In this document: positions 25,096 through 33,043 of the stretch, in pieces | Position numbering within the stretch: the stretch's first letter is position 1 | Layout of the letters: each line of letters begins with the position of its first letter | From: HGM11525 sp036307445 | Lineage (GTDB): Bacteria > Bacillota > Clostridia > UBA1381 | Direction of reading: 5' to 3' | DNA length: 54,339 nt | NCBI GenBank assembly: GCA_036307445.1 | Contig: JAXJXP010000031.1 | Location: 1 to 54,339, forward strand | The notes under the pieces: generated by a model | Told to the model about the DNA's origin: nothing | The model's database searches: none | What the model saw: only the letters and a program-made list of their open reading frames with translations | Position numbers and translations under genes: made by a program

Positions 25096-27357
25096 TTAAC
25101 CAAGCACTACTCTGCCCCAAAGTGATGGTGAGCCAAGGTATGAACCGTATGTAGGTGCCCAACAGTGATTGAATACATTCACCTTACCACGACTTGGGAA
25201 GTGATATCTGCCGATTTCGATACGGAGAACATCACCCTTTTCAATTTTGTTTACACCGTCAAGTGTACCGGGAACACGCATTGTCATTTCCCAGTGGTCA
25301 TCAAACAGATTTGTCTCAGCTGAGAATCCTTCAAAATTGACACTTGAGTTCTTACTTGCAATACCTGTACAATATGCATCCCAATATGAACCGGCAAGGT
25401 CAGATACAAGCTGCGCCATATCTGTTGCACCGTCAAATCTCCAGAAGAACTCAACGCAATCACCTGCCCACGGATTTCCGTCTCTTGCCTGTTTCTCACC
25501 TATAACAACATCATCCATATTGTCATATGCATAAACTCTTACAAAGAAATCATTGTCGCTGTAAAGAATTTTAGCGCGGCTTTCTACAGGAGGTGTCCTT
25601 TCCTCACCCTTATACATTTCAAAATCCTCGGTAAATGCAGCTCTTTCCCATTCAGCCTCTGTCGGCACTTCTCCTGCTATCTTCTTTGCAGTATACTCAC
25701 GGATTTCGTATACAGGAAGCTCGCTAAACTGTCCGCTTGCAAGCTGCTCGTCAAGATTCTTGTTTGCATTTTCAACAGCCTGATAGTTGTCTTCATACTT
25801 CTGCAAAAGGTGTGCAGAATACATCCAATAGCCTGCAGTTGTCGGTGCAGCCTGCTTTATTATTGCTTCAAGCTGGGCTGCTGTCAATGCCTGACCTGCG
25901 TCAGGGAAAAATCCCGGACAATAGAGTGCGTGCATATCCTTATTTTCTTTTACAGCAATCATAGTTTCCTTTGTAGATGCCAACGAACCCCAATATTCAA
26001 CCTCTGATGCTATGATTACTGGCTTTTCCGGTGTTCCGAGACCTTCTGTCATACCGGGCAACCATTCAAAACCGGGGAAATATCCGAATATAATCTTGGG
26101 ATTTACATTATGAGTCTCTTCACGAATATACTTAAGCATATCAACAATCTCATCTTCAAACCACTCTTTATATTCATCAACCTTGCCCTGCTTGTTAATG
26201 TACTCACTTCTGTTAATCGTTTCTACAGATTTCCATTCACCCTTGTAGCCCTTTGCCTCAAGGTACTTAGGCCAACACTGGTCGCACATACACGGTGATG
26301 TGTACTGAGAAATACCGCCCGAATACATCTCGAAGTCAAGAATGATACCCTCAACTGACGGGAATTCTGCCAAATACAGAGTTCTTTCCAGAATCTGATG
26401 ATCCCAGTATTCCTTCGAAAGCGGACAGGGAGAGTTAAAGTAAGATTCCTTGAAAATACCCGGATGGAAGTTTCCGTATGCATTATTAGGTGTAACGCCG
26501 TTATCACCGAAGTTGATTTTTATAAAATCGTGGAGATTATATTTCTCATCAAGATTCTTAATGGATGCTGCAACGTCTTTCTTCCAACCTTCCATTGTAC
26601 CACTTGATACTCCATCGTTGATATTCAGGAATACACAGTTAATTCCTGCATTTTCAAGACGCTTAAGAACTCCGTTTTCATCCTCATAAGTCATAGGAGA
26701 ATGACCGTATGTACAACGGATTTTCTCATCACGAATCCAGTCGTAGTGATCTGCAACACCTGTCCAGTCAAACATATAATCATCTGGAGAATTATTGTTC
26801 AAACAGTTATATACAAGCTGTGCCATTGAGCCACGGCTAATAACCTGTCCCTTAGAGCTGTTTACACCGCCCAAAACCTCTGCTTCCTCTGCTACTGCAA
26901 TGTAGCCGTCAGGCCAGCCTCCAAGCTTTTTAGCCTGGCTGTCCTTTTTCATTGCACTTACAAGCATTTTTACTGCCTGTTCGAATGTAACCTGTGCCTC
27001 CGGCTCAAATGTTACATCTGTTGTACCTGCTACAATTCCCATCTGGTATGCAGTTTCAATCTGCATATATGCCCAGTGTGTAGGCGGTACATCGTTAAAC
27101 TTTTCAATGTCCTCAATCTCTGTTGAACCGTATGCTCTTAAGATAATTGAAACCATTTCTGCTCTCGAAAGACCCTCATCAGGTGAGTATCTTCCATCGC
27201 CTCTGCCGCTTACAATACCCTGCTCTACAAGCGAATTAACCGCTTCAGCATACGGACTTCCCGAAATATCGGTAAAGCCCTCTGCCGACACCGGCATTAC
27301 AAGGCCTGCCAACATCGTTGATGCCGCAAGAATTGTGCTTAGTAATTTTGTTTTCAT
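25096..27357 (-). CDS. SLH-anchored putative glycosidase (D-x-E-M-Y family), copy 2
   Basis: 753 residues and collinear with copy 1: signal peptide ending near V-S-A-E; three SLH repeats (about 25-195); barrel-like domain with D341-F-E343-M-Y-S-G-G, C-M-C-D-Q-C-W, E-G-L-G-T and E452 in A-S-E-V-E-Y-W; and a CBM9-like C-terminus ending W-A-P-T-Y-G-S-Y-L-G-S-P-S-L-W-G. Key residues fall at identical positions in the two copies, while the surrounding sequence differs throughout, which suggests functional divergence rather than a fresh duplication. AAGGAG precedes the ATG; the gap to copy 1 is 26 bases. A third, internally deleted copy lies at 29267-29497. Confidence 0.8.
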   Translation of the reverse strand: MKTKLLSTILAASTMLAGLVMPVSAEGFTDISGSPYAEAVNSLVEQGIVSGRGDGRYSPDEGLSRAEMVSIILRAYGSTEIEDIEKFNDVPPTHWAYMQIETAYQMGIVAGTTDVTFEPEAQVTFEQAVKMLVSAMKKDSQAKKLGGWPDGYIAVAEEAEVLGGVNSSKGQVISRGSMAQLVYNCLNNNSPDDYMFDWTGVADHYDWIRDEKIRCTYGHSPMTYEDENGVLKRLENAGINCVFLNINDGVSSGTMEGWKKDVAASIKNLDEKYNLHDFIKINFGDNGVTPNNAYGNFHPGIFKESYFNSPCPLSKEYWDHQILERTLYLAEFPSVEGIILDFEMYSGGISQYTSPCMCDQCWPKYLEAKGYKGEWKSVETINRSEYINKQGKVDEYKEWFEDEIVDMLKYIREETHNVNPKIIFGYFPGFEWLPGMTEGLGTPEKPVIIASEVEYWGSLASTKETMIAVKENKDMHALYCPGFFPDAGQALTAAQLEAIIKQAAPTTAGYWMYSAHLLQKYEDNYQAVENANKNLDEQLASGQFSELPVYEIREYTAKKIAGEVPTEAEWERAAFTEDFEMYKGEERTPPVESRAKILYSDNDFFVRVYAYDNMDDVVIGEKQARDGNPWAGDCVEFFWRFDGATDMAQLVSDLAGSYWDAYCTGIASKNSSVNFEGFSAETNLFDDHWEMTMRVPGTLDGVNKIEKGDVLRIEIGRYHFPSRGKVNVFNHCWAPTYGSYLGSPSLWGRVVLG

Positions 27358-27383
27358 AGTGTTTTCTCCTTCTTTCTTATTAC

Positions 27384-29246
27384 TTACTTTTTAAGTGCAT
27401 CATTGCCCTTTTTTAGCGCCTCATAAAATTTTGCATCTTTGTCAAGTTCCTGAATTGCATATATCCAGTAACCGACATCATACGGTTCTGTGCCCTTTAC
27501 CTTCGTTGCAAAGTTGTAGGTATTGATAGCACTGTTATTATTCGACCACAAGCCTACTGCAAAAACCGCATTCATATTATTTTTCTTAGCAAAGGCTTTC
27601 TTTACATTTGTGATAGGCAGAACACCTTTATATGTATCCTCCATAAATATCATCAAAGGCATTTCAGCCGTGCCGAGTCCATCTGCCATTCCGCCAAGCC
27701 ACTCAATTGTAGGCATTACGCCGATAATCAAATTCGGATTTATTGAATGGATTTTTTCACGAAGCTTAGTTGTGATTTTTGTGATTTCGCCTGAGGACCA
27801 CTCGCTGTATTCTTCAAATATGCAGTTATTGCGAAGATACAAAAGTCTTTCATTTAGCGGTGTAGACTTAAGCTTTTTCGAAACACTCCCGCTCGCAGAA
27901 AGTATAAATTTGTCAACACATTCATCGCACACACAGGGCCCTATGTAGTGTGAACTTCCACCCGAATACATTTCCATATCGAAAACGATACCTATTATCT
28001 TCGGATGCTTTGCTATAACCTCAAAGCGACTCATCATTTCCTTGTCCCAGTATTTCTCCGCCAGAGGACACGGAAGTGCCAAAGAATGTTCTGTTCCGGG
28101 TTGGTATGTACCATATTGAGTGTTACCTACAACCGAATTTGCTCCGTAGCTTGCCTTCATAAACACCATGTTTCCGGTTTTTTCAATGTAATTTTCAACA
28201 TCTGTACATAATAAATCGAGCGCCCTTGTATCTTTATTCACATCTCCGTTTCCGAAATTGCCGATAAGGTTAAAGATGAAGGTGTTTATGCCCGCATCCT
28301 CAAGCTGCTGCATTTTTTCCTTATCATAGAAAACCGAAACCGCACCATACGCGCCTCGCATTTTGTCTGTCAAAAAGGTGTCAAATACACTGCTTCGCCC
28401 TTCTCTCGGTAAGATAACACTTTTCGTAACAGGCTCTGCCGTCTGACCATTTTTCCACAAATATGCAACAAGCTCCACGCTTTCTACCTCTTCAGGAACT
28501 GTCAGCGTCGTTTTTATCAAAGCTGAACGTTCAGCAATAAATGGTTTGATTTCAACGCCAACAAGCTTTCTCTCTGCCGTGTTATCATACATCGCAAAGA
28601 TAATACTTCCGCTTTCTTTTTTCACCTTGGGTACATAATGCAACTTTGCCGTAACATCACCTATCCCCTTAGGCACAGAATAAAGCTCCATACCGTTCTT
28701 CTCTATCGTAAGCTTTGTTTCGTTATAGAAGTCGGTAATTTCGATGTCGTCATAATAAAGCTCTCCAACACCGTTTAAGCGCACCAACACAGACATAGAA
28801 CCTGTTTCTTCAGGAACAATAAAATCTATACTCTTATACGCCCATTTTTCTCCGCTTATTTCTGAAAAAGCCCAGCTATCCTGGGTTATATGCTGTCCGG
28901 ATTTATCACTGTATCCGAAGGTTATAACAGCACTTCCCCCATTACCAAAGCTGACTGTCTTTAGCTTGAATGAGAGGCAAAGCCTGTCTCCTTCAGCTAT
29001 ATTTGTAATCATTTGGCTTATATAGCATCTGCCATTATCGGTTTTCATATGAAGAACATTGTTACCGTCTTCTTTTACAGTCGCGATTGTACCATTTCCT
29101 GACTGCCAAGTCTGCTGCCAGTTGGTCAAACCATAATCAAAGTCGCCATTTTGCACATATGTTGGTTCATATACCTCTTCTGCATTTGCAATACCTGCCA
29201 TAATATATGGCAGCACCAAAAGTATACAAAATAATCTTTTGATCAA
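27384..29246 (-). CDS. Secreted putative glycosidase (D-x-E-M-Y family), no anchor
   Basis: 620 residues. TTG start with AGGAGGG seven bases upstream. A signal peptide ends near A-N-A-E; then a CBM4/9-like domain (about 30-180, starts Y-V-Q-N-G-D-F, ends Y-Y-D-D-I-E-I), a small beta module (about 185-285, V-A-Y-L-W-K-N-G) and the barrel-like domain (about 295-620). The last holds D423-M-E425-M-Y-S-G-G, C-V-C-D-E-C, M-P-T-I-E-W-L, D-G-L-G-T and E536 in F-M-E-D-T-Y. It is closest in architecture to the C-terminal half of the 1009-residue protein. As the first gene of a run of six (29246 to 18854) it marks where transcription should begin, yet a pseudogene lies directly upstream on the same strand. 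Confidence 0.8.
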   Translation of the reverse strand: MIKRLFCILLVLPYIMAGIANAEEVYEPTYVQNGDFDYGLTNWQQTWQSGNGTIATVKEDGNNVLHMKTDNGRCYISQMITNIAEGDRLCLSFKLKTVSFGNGGSAVITFGYSDKSGQHITQDSWAFSEISGEKWAYKSIDFIVPEETGSMSVLVRLNGVGELYYDDIEITDFYNETKLTIEKNGMELYSVPKGIGDVTAKLHYVPKVKKESGSIIFAMYDNTAERKLVGVEIKPFIAERSALIKTTLTVPEEVESVELVAYLWKNGQTAEPVTKSVILPREGRSSVFDTFLTDKMRGAYGAVSVFYDKEKMQQLEDAGINTFIFNLIGNFGNGDVNKDTRALDLLCTDVENYIEKTGNMVFMKASYGANSVVGNTQYGTYQPGTEHSLALPCPLAEKYWDKEMMSRFEVIAKHPKIIGIVFDMEMYSGGSSHYIGPCVCDECVDKFILSASGSVSKKLKSTPLNERLLYLRNNCIFEEYSEWSSGEITKITTKLREKIHSINPNLIIGVMPTIEWLGGMADGLGTAEMPLMIFMEDTYKGVLPITNVKKAFAKKNNMNAVFAVGLWSNNNSAINTYNFATKVKGTEPYDVGYWIYAIQELDKDAKFYEALKKGNDALKK

Positions 29247-29266
29247 ATATCATCCCTCCTATTATG

Positions 29267-29497
29267 TCAGTTAAGTGTCACATAAACAAGCAATGACTTG
29301 CCACCGAGATGTGAAACGTAGATCGGTGTCCAAACTTCTTCATCTGCCGCTTACTATTCCTGGTTCTGCAAGTGAACTATCTGTATTTTCACAGGAGCTT
29401 CCGGAAATATCTTAAATATTATCTGACGAAATCAGTGTTACAAGTCCCGCCAGCGATGTTTATGCTGAAGAATTAAGCTTAGTAGTTTTGTTTTCAT
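29267..29497 (-). pseudogene. Internally deleted copy of an SLH putative glycosidase
   Basis: The ribosome site and start match the intact 753-residue gene (M-K-T-K-L-L-S-x-I-L), and D-I-S-G-S-S with G-I-V-S-G-R follows, as in the first SLH repeat. The sequence then jumps straight to the C-terminal tail, reading W-T-P-I-Y-V-S-H-L-G-G-K-S-L against W-A-P-T-Y-G-S-Y-L-G-S-P-S-L, and ends at a matching stop. About 700 codons are missing, and frameshifts and stops break the N-terminal part. Confidence 0.8.
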
Positions 29498-29570
29498 AGT
29501 GTGTTTCTCCTTTCTATGTTCATCAATCATACGATTGAAAACTTTACGTTAGTTGCCTGTCAATTATCTC

Positions 29571-29613
29571 ACTTAGAAAGAGGACAAGACACATCGGGCG
29601 AATTTCCCTTACA
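29571..29613 (-). pseudogene. Scrap of a D-x-E-M-Y family gene
   Basis: On the minus strand one frame reads K-G-N-S-P-D-V-S-C-P-L-S-K and then stops. The intact 753-residue protein has F-N-S-P-C-P-L-S-K-E-Y-W at the corresponding conserved place. The match is short, but the strand and the position beside another decayed copy support it. Confidence 0.45.
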
Positions 29614-29805
29614 GTAAAAGAACAGTAATTGAGGTATATTCATCTTTTCATACGACATCACCTTTTTAGTTACAACCATCGCCATTCAATCATATTTTAC
29701 TTTACCTAATATTTTTTGACAAGTGCATAACTTTAGAACTTTTTCTCCACATATTCATTTCTTTAGATTTGTTGCAAATATTTCCTAATTAGTATATTGT
29801 TTCTC

Positions 29806-29834
29806 TTGACAATTATAAAATGAATAAATATAAT
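29806..29834 (+). promoter_or_regulatory. Consensus promoter of the AraC-type regulator
   Basis: TTGACA (29806-29811) and TATAAT (29829-29834) are both perfect, with 17-bp spacing, 26 bases before the GTG start. Such a strong match suggests constitutive transcription of the regulator. Confidence 0.88.
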
Positions 29835-29860
29835 ATGCTTAAGTAAGGAGGTGCAGCACT

Positions 29861-30718
29861 GTGTCTATATTTGAAAAGTTCGAAAAAGACTTTGATGCAC
29901 AAATTACCAACTATACAAAATGGCCAGTGTATCCACTTAGAACCAACCCTCATTTTCATAACGGATATGAGCTTTATTTTCTATTTTCAGGCAGTACAAA
30001 ATATATTATTGAGAATAGCACATATGAAATTGATGAAGGCGATATTGTATGGATTCCCCCATATATCGACCACAAAACTCAGCCCAATAATACCGAGCGG
30101 CACAAACGTCTGTTGTTCTGGATTATTCCGCACTACCTTGAGGATTGTTTAAAGGATAATAAAGAATTATATGACTTTTATCATCATTATAGGGTCATCA
30201 AAACTACTACCCGTGATGTTAAATTGTTCAGGAAATTCTCCAACCTTTTACTCGAGGAACATTTTACCGAAGATGCCCCAATGTCCGAAGAAGTAATTAA
30301 AGGATTGCTTCTCTCTTTGTTGGTACATCTCAAAAGAATGTACGAGCGCAATATGCGCGACAACAACGACAAACCGTCAGGCTCCGAGGATAACGCAAGC
30401 TATAGCCTAAACCTTTTAATCTCATATATAAACACAAATTTCTCAGAGGATATAACTTTAGCATCGCTTGCAGAGCAGGTTAATATGAACCCTGTTTATA
30501 TATCATCACTTTTCAAGAAAAATTTCGGATTTACCTTTAAAGAATACCTGCTTAAATTAAGAATTACAAAAGCTACTCAGCTCTTAAAAACCACGAGCTT
30601 AACGGTAGAGGCAATCGCATTTGAATGCGGTTTCCGTTCCAGTAACCATTTCTGTAAAACCTTTAAAAGACTGGTCGGAATATCGCCCTTGATGTTTAGA
30701 AATATTGATAACGAATAA
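29861..30718 (+). CDS. AraC-family transcriptional regulator
   Basis: 285 residues with a GTG start and AGGAGG nine bases upstream. An N-terminal cupin-like sensor domain (about 15-100, with H-F-H-N-G-Y-E-L and G-D-I-V-W-I-P-P) is followed by a linker and a C-terminal pair of helix-turn-helix motifs (about 180-283), including S-L-A-E-Q-V-N-M-N and the signature A-F-E-C-G-F-R-S-S-N-H-F-C-K-T-F-K. Regulators of this build sense sugars and activate glycan-use genes. It is divergent from the minus-strand locus and is the only regulator in the region, so it is the obvious candidate to control it; that link is inference. Confidence 0.93.
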   Translation: MSIFEKFEKDFDAQITNYTKWPVYPLRTNPHFHNGYELYFLFSGSTKYIIENSTYEIDEGDIVWIPPYIDHKTQPNNTERHKRLLFWIIPHYLEDCLKDNKELYDFYHHYRVIKTTTRDVKLFRKFSNLLLEEHFTEDAPMSEEVIKGLLLSLLVHLKRMYERNMRDNNDKPSGSEDNASYSLNLLISYINTNFSEDITLASLAEQVNMNPVYISSLFKKNFGFTFKEYLLKLRITKATQLLKTTSLTVEAIAFECGFRSSNHFCKTFKRLVGISPLMFRNIDNE

Positions 30719-30743
30719 AAACCGCTCAAATGAGCGGTTTTTT
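30717..30743 (+). terminator. Intrinsic terminator after the AraC regulator
   Basis: An 11-bp stem (AAAAACCGCTC / GAGCGGTTTTT) with an AAAT loop overlaps the stop codon and ends in a T run. Confidence 0.88.
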
Positions 30744-30753
30744 GTATGGATAG

Positions 30754-31582
30754 GATGACAGAAGACCGTTTGGTGTAAGTTATGTTTCTCACGCATTTGC
30801 TGAAAAAACACAAACTGTTTCTTTTAAGGAAACGGTGAGCGAGGGTGGAGTAACGATAAAAGAAATCGAACCTATAAGTAATATCGACAACTCAAATTTG
30901 CTTGTCAAAGTAATAAAAGTTACAGATGGCAAAGAATCTGTCATATATGAAGGTGTTCTTGGAGAGTATGATAACGGACAATGTGCATTTACTGATTTTA
31001 GCAATATTGACTTCTTAGTTATAGTTGAGTGGAAATCAATGAAGAATGAAGCAATATATATATAATTCCTGTATCAAAACTAGAGTACAACAAAGCCTCA
31101 GTAACAACCGAAATAAATAATACCGATGATATGAACTCAACAAGAATTGAAAATGTGGAACAGCCGTCATCAATAAGCACCACACAGCTTATTGAATATG
31201 ATATAACTTACAATATTATATCTGGTGGCAGTTTAATTATGGATATTGATTATAATGTATATAATGGCACCTCAGAAAATGATAGCGTATCACTTATCGC
31301 AGCATTATACGAAAACGTCAGATTAAGTAATATTAAGATGCAAAGTTTAAGTGTTATGCATTGGATATTAACTCGGACAGTATTGTTCTTCCTCTCCCCA
31401 ATAATCGTGAAGATTACTCTGTAAAGTTGATGGTTTGGGACGGAATGGGTACTATAAGACCAATCGGTAAAGAAGTGTTTTACAGCAAAGGACTTATACT
31501 TATAAGCGACATACCCGATATTTTGTACGAAACTTGGGATGCAGATATTGTTGATATGTTGATAGATTACTATTTTAAGTAA
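30754..31582 (+). pseudogene. Frameshifted remnant of a secreted surface protein
   Basis: Three consecutive open segments in different frames read as one protein tail. The first (30754-31065) includes S-H-A-F-A-E-K-T-Q-T-V-S-F and ends in an AT repeat (31053-31064); a one-base shift there continues as I-P-V-S-K-L-E-Y-N-K. A second shift lies between about 31346 and 31361, after which the frame reads L-M-V-W-D-G-M-G-T-I-R-P and runs to a stop. The last segment matches the small beta module of the 1009-, 864- and 620-residue proteins. No start codon with a ribosome site is present and the 5' part is gone. Confidence 0.72.
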
Positions 31583-31717
31583 GATTATCTAAATTCTTGT
31601 GCAGCAGTAATTATTCTGCCGCATAGAATGTATCATAAAACAAAACTTGTCGAAGATTATCATTTTTTTGTTATATTCGCTATGATTTAGTAAAGAATCA
31701 TATATAGGAGCCTTTCA
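31583..31717. other. Intergenic spacer after the pseudogene
   Basis: AT-rich, with a TTATAT/TATGAT-rich stretch before the small open frame at 31718. No terminator or repeat was recognised. Confidence 0.4.
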
Positions 31718-31846
31718 ATGATTTCAATTAACAATAGAATTTTGATAATAATGTCTACTACAGCCAATTTTTATCTCCACCCCGGTATCAAGCAAAAAGA
31801 GAAGGCACTAAATGTTATGAATGAACTGTTTTATTACGAAGCATAA
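31718..31846 (+). CDS. Possible 42-residue small protein
   Basis: ATG with AGGAG seven bases upstream starts a 42-codon frame (M-I-S-I-N-N-R-I-L-I-I-M ... F-Y-Y-E-A, stop at 31844-31846). The N-terminal third is hydrophobic and the rest is Lys/Glu-rich. It resembles nothing I recognise. It lies between a pseudogene and tRNA-Leu, so it may be the start of another decayed gene rather than a real peptide. Confidence 0.3.
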   Translation: MISINNRILIIMSTTANFYLHPGIKQKEKALNVMNELFYYEA

Positions 31847-31904
31847 TTGGTGGAAAACTGGGTTTTGCTAATATGAAGAATTTAAATTCAAATATTTTCT
31901 GAAA

Positions 31905-31943
31905 CAAAAAAATGACTCAAAACTCGTGGTTTTAAGCCATTTT
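31905..31943 (-). terminator. Terminator of tRNA-Leu
   Basis: On the minus strand a 13-bp stem with two G-U pairs (31930-31942 with 31912-31924) and a CACGA loop is followed by seven T residues, directly after the CCA end of the tRNA. Confidence 0.8.
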
Positions 31944-31946
31944 TCG

Positions 31947-32035
31947 TGGTGCTCGAGGCCGGGGTCGAACCGGCACGGGTATTACTACCCACGGGATTTT
32001 AAGTCCCGGGCGTCTGCCAATTCCGCCACTCGAGC
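31947..32035 (-). tRNA. tRNA-Leu (anticodon UAA)
   Basis: 89 bases including an encoded CCA. The acceptor stem GCTCGAG/CTCGAGC is perfect. The anticodon loop CTTAAAA gives anticodon UAA, the long variable arm typical of leucine tRNA is present (TGGGTAGTAATACCC), and the T arm has GGTTCGACCCC. It reads UUA codons. Confidence 0.97.
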
Positions 32036-32053
32036 TTATTCGGTACGCAGTAC

Positions 32054-32083
32054 ATTATAACACACCCTAATAGTTAATGTCAA
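32054..32083 (-). promoter_or_regulatory. Promoter of tRNA-Leu
   Basis: On the minus strand TTGACA (complement at 32078-32083) and TATAAT (complement at 32054-32059) are both perfect, with an 18-bp spacer, 18 bases before the tRNA. Confidence 0.85.
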
Positions 32084-32134
32084 GACTTTTCCTTATGTAA
32101 TTTTTAATTTTTTTAACTTTTTTATAAAAAAGTA

Positions 32135-32166
32135 TTGAAAAGAGGAAAATAATGTGATAATATAAT
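32135..32166 (+). promoter_or_regulatory. Likely promoter region of rpsB-tsf
   Basis: TTGAAA (32135-32140) is followed by an extended -10-like TGTGATAAT (ends 32161) overlapping TATAAT (32161-32166). The exact -10 is ambiguous. The leader to rpsB would be about 110 bases; no known ribosomal leader fold was recognised by eye. Confidence 0.5.
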
Positions 32167-32281
32167 CAGGTATGACATTACACACATTCTGGGATTGCGG
32201 CAGTGTTGCCTTATTATATGAGGTTCTGACTGCAAAATGAACAGGATGGAGGAAAACAAAAAAACAAGGAGGAAAAACAAA

Positions 32282-33019
32282 ATGTCAAACGTAATTTCTA
32301 TGAAACAGCTTCTCGAAGCAGGCGTTCACTTCGGTCATCAGACAAGAAGATGGAACCCTAAGATGGCGGAGTATATCTTCACCGAAAGAAACGGCATCTA
32401 CATTATCGACCTTCAGAAGACTGTAAAAAAGGTTGAGGAAGCTTACTACTTCATCAAAGATGTAGCTGCAGAAGGTAAAACAATTCTTTTTGTAGGTACA
32501 AAGAAGCAGGCTCAGGATTCCATCAAGGAAGAGGCCGAGAGAGTTGGAATGCACTATGTAAATGCAAGATGGCTCGGCGGTATGATGACAAACTTCAAGA
32601 CAATTCAGAAGAGAATTGACCGCTTGGCTCAGATTAACAAGATGGAAGAAGAAGGAACATTCGACCTTCTCCCCAAGAAGGAAGTTATCAAGCTTAAGGC
32701 TCAGAGAGACAAGCTCGAGAAGTACCTCGGCGGTATCAAAGAGATGAAAAAGCTTCCGGGTGCACTTTTCGTTGTTGACCCGAGAAAAGAGAAGATTGCT
32801 ATTGCAGAGGCTAAAAAGCTTGGTATCCCCGTTGTTGCTATCGTTGATACCAACTGTGATCCTGACGAGGTTGATTATGTAATCCCCGGTAACGATGATG
32901 CTATCCGTGCTGTTAAGCTTATTGCTTCAACAATGGCAAATGCAATCATTGAAGGCAGACAGGGTGTTGACGCAGTTGCAGCAGAGACTGAAGAAGCTGC
33001 CGAGACAGTTGAAGAATAA
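32282..33019 (+). CDS. rpsB: 30S ribosomal protein S2
   Basis: 245 residues. The N-terminus M-S-N-V-I-S-M-K-Q-L-L-E-A-G-V-H-F-G-H is diagnostic, as are W-N-P-K-M and D-P-R-K-E. S2 binds 16S rRNA between head and body of the small subunit. The start is fixed by AAGGAGG before ATG 32282; a longer frame from 32237 would cover the ribosome site and is not credible. It is 24 bases upstream of tsf, the usual bacterial pair. Confidence 0.98.
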   Translation: MSNVISMKQLLEAGVHFGHQTRRWNPKMAEYIFTERNGIYIIDLQKTVKKVEEAYYFIKDVAAEGKTILFVGTKKQAQDSIKEEAERVGMHYVNARWLGGMMTNFKTIQKRIDRLAQINKMEEEGTFDLLPKKEVIKLKAQRDKLEKYLGGIKEMKKLPGALFVVDPRKEKIAIAEAKKLGIPVVAIVDTNCDPDEVDYVIPGNDDAIRAVKLIASTMANAIIEGRQGVDAVAAETEEAAETVEE

Positions 33020-33043
33020 TTTCTTACAAGGAGGATATACAAA

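Larger units (their letters stand above)
29498..29860. other. Intergenic region upstream of the AraC regulator
   Basis: No complete gene. It holds one decayed scrap of the glycosidase family (29571-29613), the regulator promoter (29806-29834) and AT-rich sequence. A minus-strand TTGACA (complement at 29558-29563) lacks a -10 at proper spacing, so the promoter of the operon starting at 29246 was not found. Confidence 0.6.

Noticed and set aside
32237..32281. Longer N-terminus for ribosomal protein S2
   Set aside because: The extension would cover the AAGGAGG site and adds a Lys/Arg-rich stretch absent from the S2 family.
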